A stretch of DNA of 6,683 nt from Gallionellales bacterium CG03_land_8_20_14_0_80_55_15 (GTDB lineage Bacteria > Pseudomonadota > Gammaproteobacteria > Burkholderiales > Gallionellaceae). The stretch lies in NCBI GenBank assembly GCA_002780675.1, contig PEUR01000193.1, positions 1 to 6,683 on the forward strand, written 5' to 3'. The notes beneath the pieces are model-generated. The model was not told the DNA's origin, searched no databases, and was given only the letters and a program-made list of their open reading frames with translations. Shown piece by piece: positions 6,258 through 6,683 of the stretch (its first letter is position 1; every line of letters starts with the position of its first letter). A program made the position numbers and the translations under genes.

Positions 6258-6314
6258 CTTGTACCCTTTCAAGGGTGCTTGTACCCTTAGGGCACTTGCA
6301 CCCTTCAGGGTGTG
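6258..6314 (+). repeat. Three tandem palindromic units of 17-20 bp
   Basis: Three units start CTTGTACCCTT, CTTGTACCCTT and CTTGCACCCTT, at 6258, 6278 and 6295, with spacings of 20 and 17 bases. Each holds its own small palindrome: ACCCTT-TC-AAGGGT (6263-6276), CCCT-T-AGGG (6284-6292) and CACCCT-TC-AGGGTG (6299-6312). Where units differ, some changes are on both arms (ACCCTT/AAGGGT against CACCCT/AGGGTG), so pairing is kept. There are no unique spacers, so it is not a CRISPR array. It lies in the presumed leader of the TonB-like gene. Confidence 0.7.
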
Positions 6315-6432
6315 CTGGTTTAAAAGAATGGCTTGCCGTATTGGGCTTATGGATGTTCACCCGGCGCTATATCAAACCTTCACGCTAAACATCTGTAAAA
6401 TGTTCTCCCTTGTCCTGACCTCCAACCCGTTT

Positions 6433-6683
6433 ATGCCCTTGCCACGCTCATTTTCAGTGGACTATGAAACGCCGCCGTTGCGCGAGCGGGTGGGGGTGAT
6501 TGCGCTGGTGCTTGCCCTGCATCTGGCAGTGGGCGTGGCGTGGTGGATGCAACCCGAGCCACCTGCTGTGGTGGTGAGCGAAATGTCGGTTTCCATCGCC
6601 ATGCAGCAAGCGCCTGTGGTTGAGCCGCCACCTGCTCTTCCCCCCGAACCACCCAAGCCGCAACCTAACGGGCATGGAAAAGT
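6433..6683 (+). CDS. N-terminal part of a TonB-like energy transducer, cut by window end
   Basis: TonB links the inner-membrane proton motive force (through ExbB/ExbD) to outer-membrane receptors for siderophores, vitamins or sugars. The 83 visible residues show a short cytoplasmic start, one membrane helix (GVIALVLALHLAVGVAWWM, 21-39), then a segment MSVSIAM like the PISVTMV of E. coli TonB, and a proline-rich linker from about 61 (VVEPPPALPPEPPKPQP). H30 sits where the conserved helix His of TonB lies; the Ser four residues earlier is Val here. The frame has no stop before the window edge. ATG 6433 is chosen because it gives a normal 20-residue lead to the helix, but no clear ribosome site precedes it, and in-frame ATGs at 6400, 6349 and 6328 are alternatives. 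The last visible residues (NGHGK) come from a dispersed-repeat copy. The C-terminal receptor-binding domain is not visible, so a TonB paralogue or a TolA-like protein remains possible. Confidence 0.72.
   Translation, partial: MPLPRSFSVDYETPPLRERVGVIALVLALHLAVGVAWWMQPEPPAVVVSEMSVSIAMQQAPVVEPPPALPPEPPKPQPNGHGK
6664..6680 (+). repeat. Copy D of the dispersed repeat, inside the TonB-like frame
   Basis: CCTAACGGGCATGGAAA is an exact inverted match of 6119-6135. It lies at the end of the visible proline-rich linker and breaks the Pro/Glu/Lys pattern by coding Pro-Asn-Gly-His-Gly-Lys. The element may continue past the window edge. Confidence 0.65.

Larger units (their letters stand above)
5704..6432. 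other. Structured non-coding region between sulP and the TonB-like gene (729 bp)
   Basis: No protein-coding gene is convincing here. In order the stretch holds: a long imperfect hairpin ending in TTTT (5764-5835); small stems GCCAG/CTGGC (5852-5865) and GCAATC/GATTGC (5883-5901); a doubtful 52-codon frame (5881-6039); G-runs at 5985-6010; the B/C repeat hairpin (6083-6131); a promoter in an 11-bp inverted repeat (6137-6193); and three tandem palindromic units (6258-6314). GCTACGCCGA occurs twice (6049-6058 and 6227-6236). I find no tRNA cloverleaf, no rRNA similarity and no transposase remnant that I recognise. Confidence 0.65.

Noticed and set aside
6258..6314. CRISPR array
   Set aside because: Units are contiguous, short and imperfect, with no unique spacers and no cas genes.
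6431..6675. Three overlapping minus-strand frames at the window end
   Set aside because: They are antisense to the TonB-like frame, whose helix and proline-rich linker are far more convincing.

Overview
The window reads as chromosomal DNA of a Gram-negative, mid-GC bacterium, most likely a beta- or gammaproteobacterium. The reasons are a TonB-type protein, a MscS-family protein with an export signal, Shine-Dalgarno-led starts and moderately GC-rich codons. This placement is inference; no marker gene is present.

Bases 1-3824 hold four same-strand genes in close succession: the 3' end of a CPA1-type sodium/proton antiporter, a compact MscS-type mechanosensitive channel (304 aa), a voltage-sensor-type potassium channel with a C-terminal four-cysteine zinc-ribbon-like tail (276 aa), and a longer MscS-family channel with a signal peptide and an exported N-terminal domain (561 aa). 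The gaps are 44 nt, an 8-nt overlap and 22 nt, so co-transcription is likely. All four products move ions across the cytoplasmic membrane, which suggests an osmotic or ionic-stress module: release valves for hypo-osmotic shock beside K+ and Na+/H+ pathways.

Bases 3825-4182 are non-coding and contain a strong GC-rich hairpin and one copy of a dispersed repeat. Bases 4183-5703 encode a SulP-family anion transporter with a STAS domain. It stands alone, uses more G/C at third codon positions than the upstream genes, and has structured non-coding DNA on both sides.

Bases 5704-6432 (729 bp) hold no convincing gene but are rich in structure: a long imperfect hairpin ending in TTTT, two copies of a short repeat with core ACGGGCATGG arranged as a hairpin, a good sigma-70-like promoter framed by an 11-bp inverted repeat, and three tandem copies of a 17-20 bp palindromic unit. 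From 6433 to the window edge an open frame begins a TonB-like protein (transmembrane helix, then proline-rich linker). It has no stop inside the window, so a search for complete ORFs misses it.

The least explained item is the ACGGGCATGG repeat: four copies in 6.7 kb, two of them pairing as a hairpin and one lying in frame in the TonB proline-rich region. Nothing in the window is clearly a new defence or mobile system.
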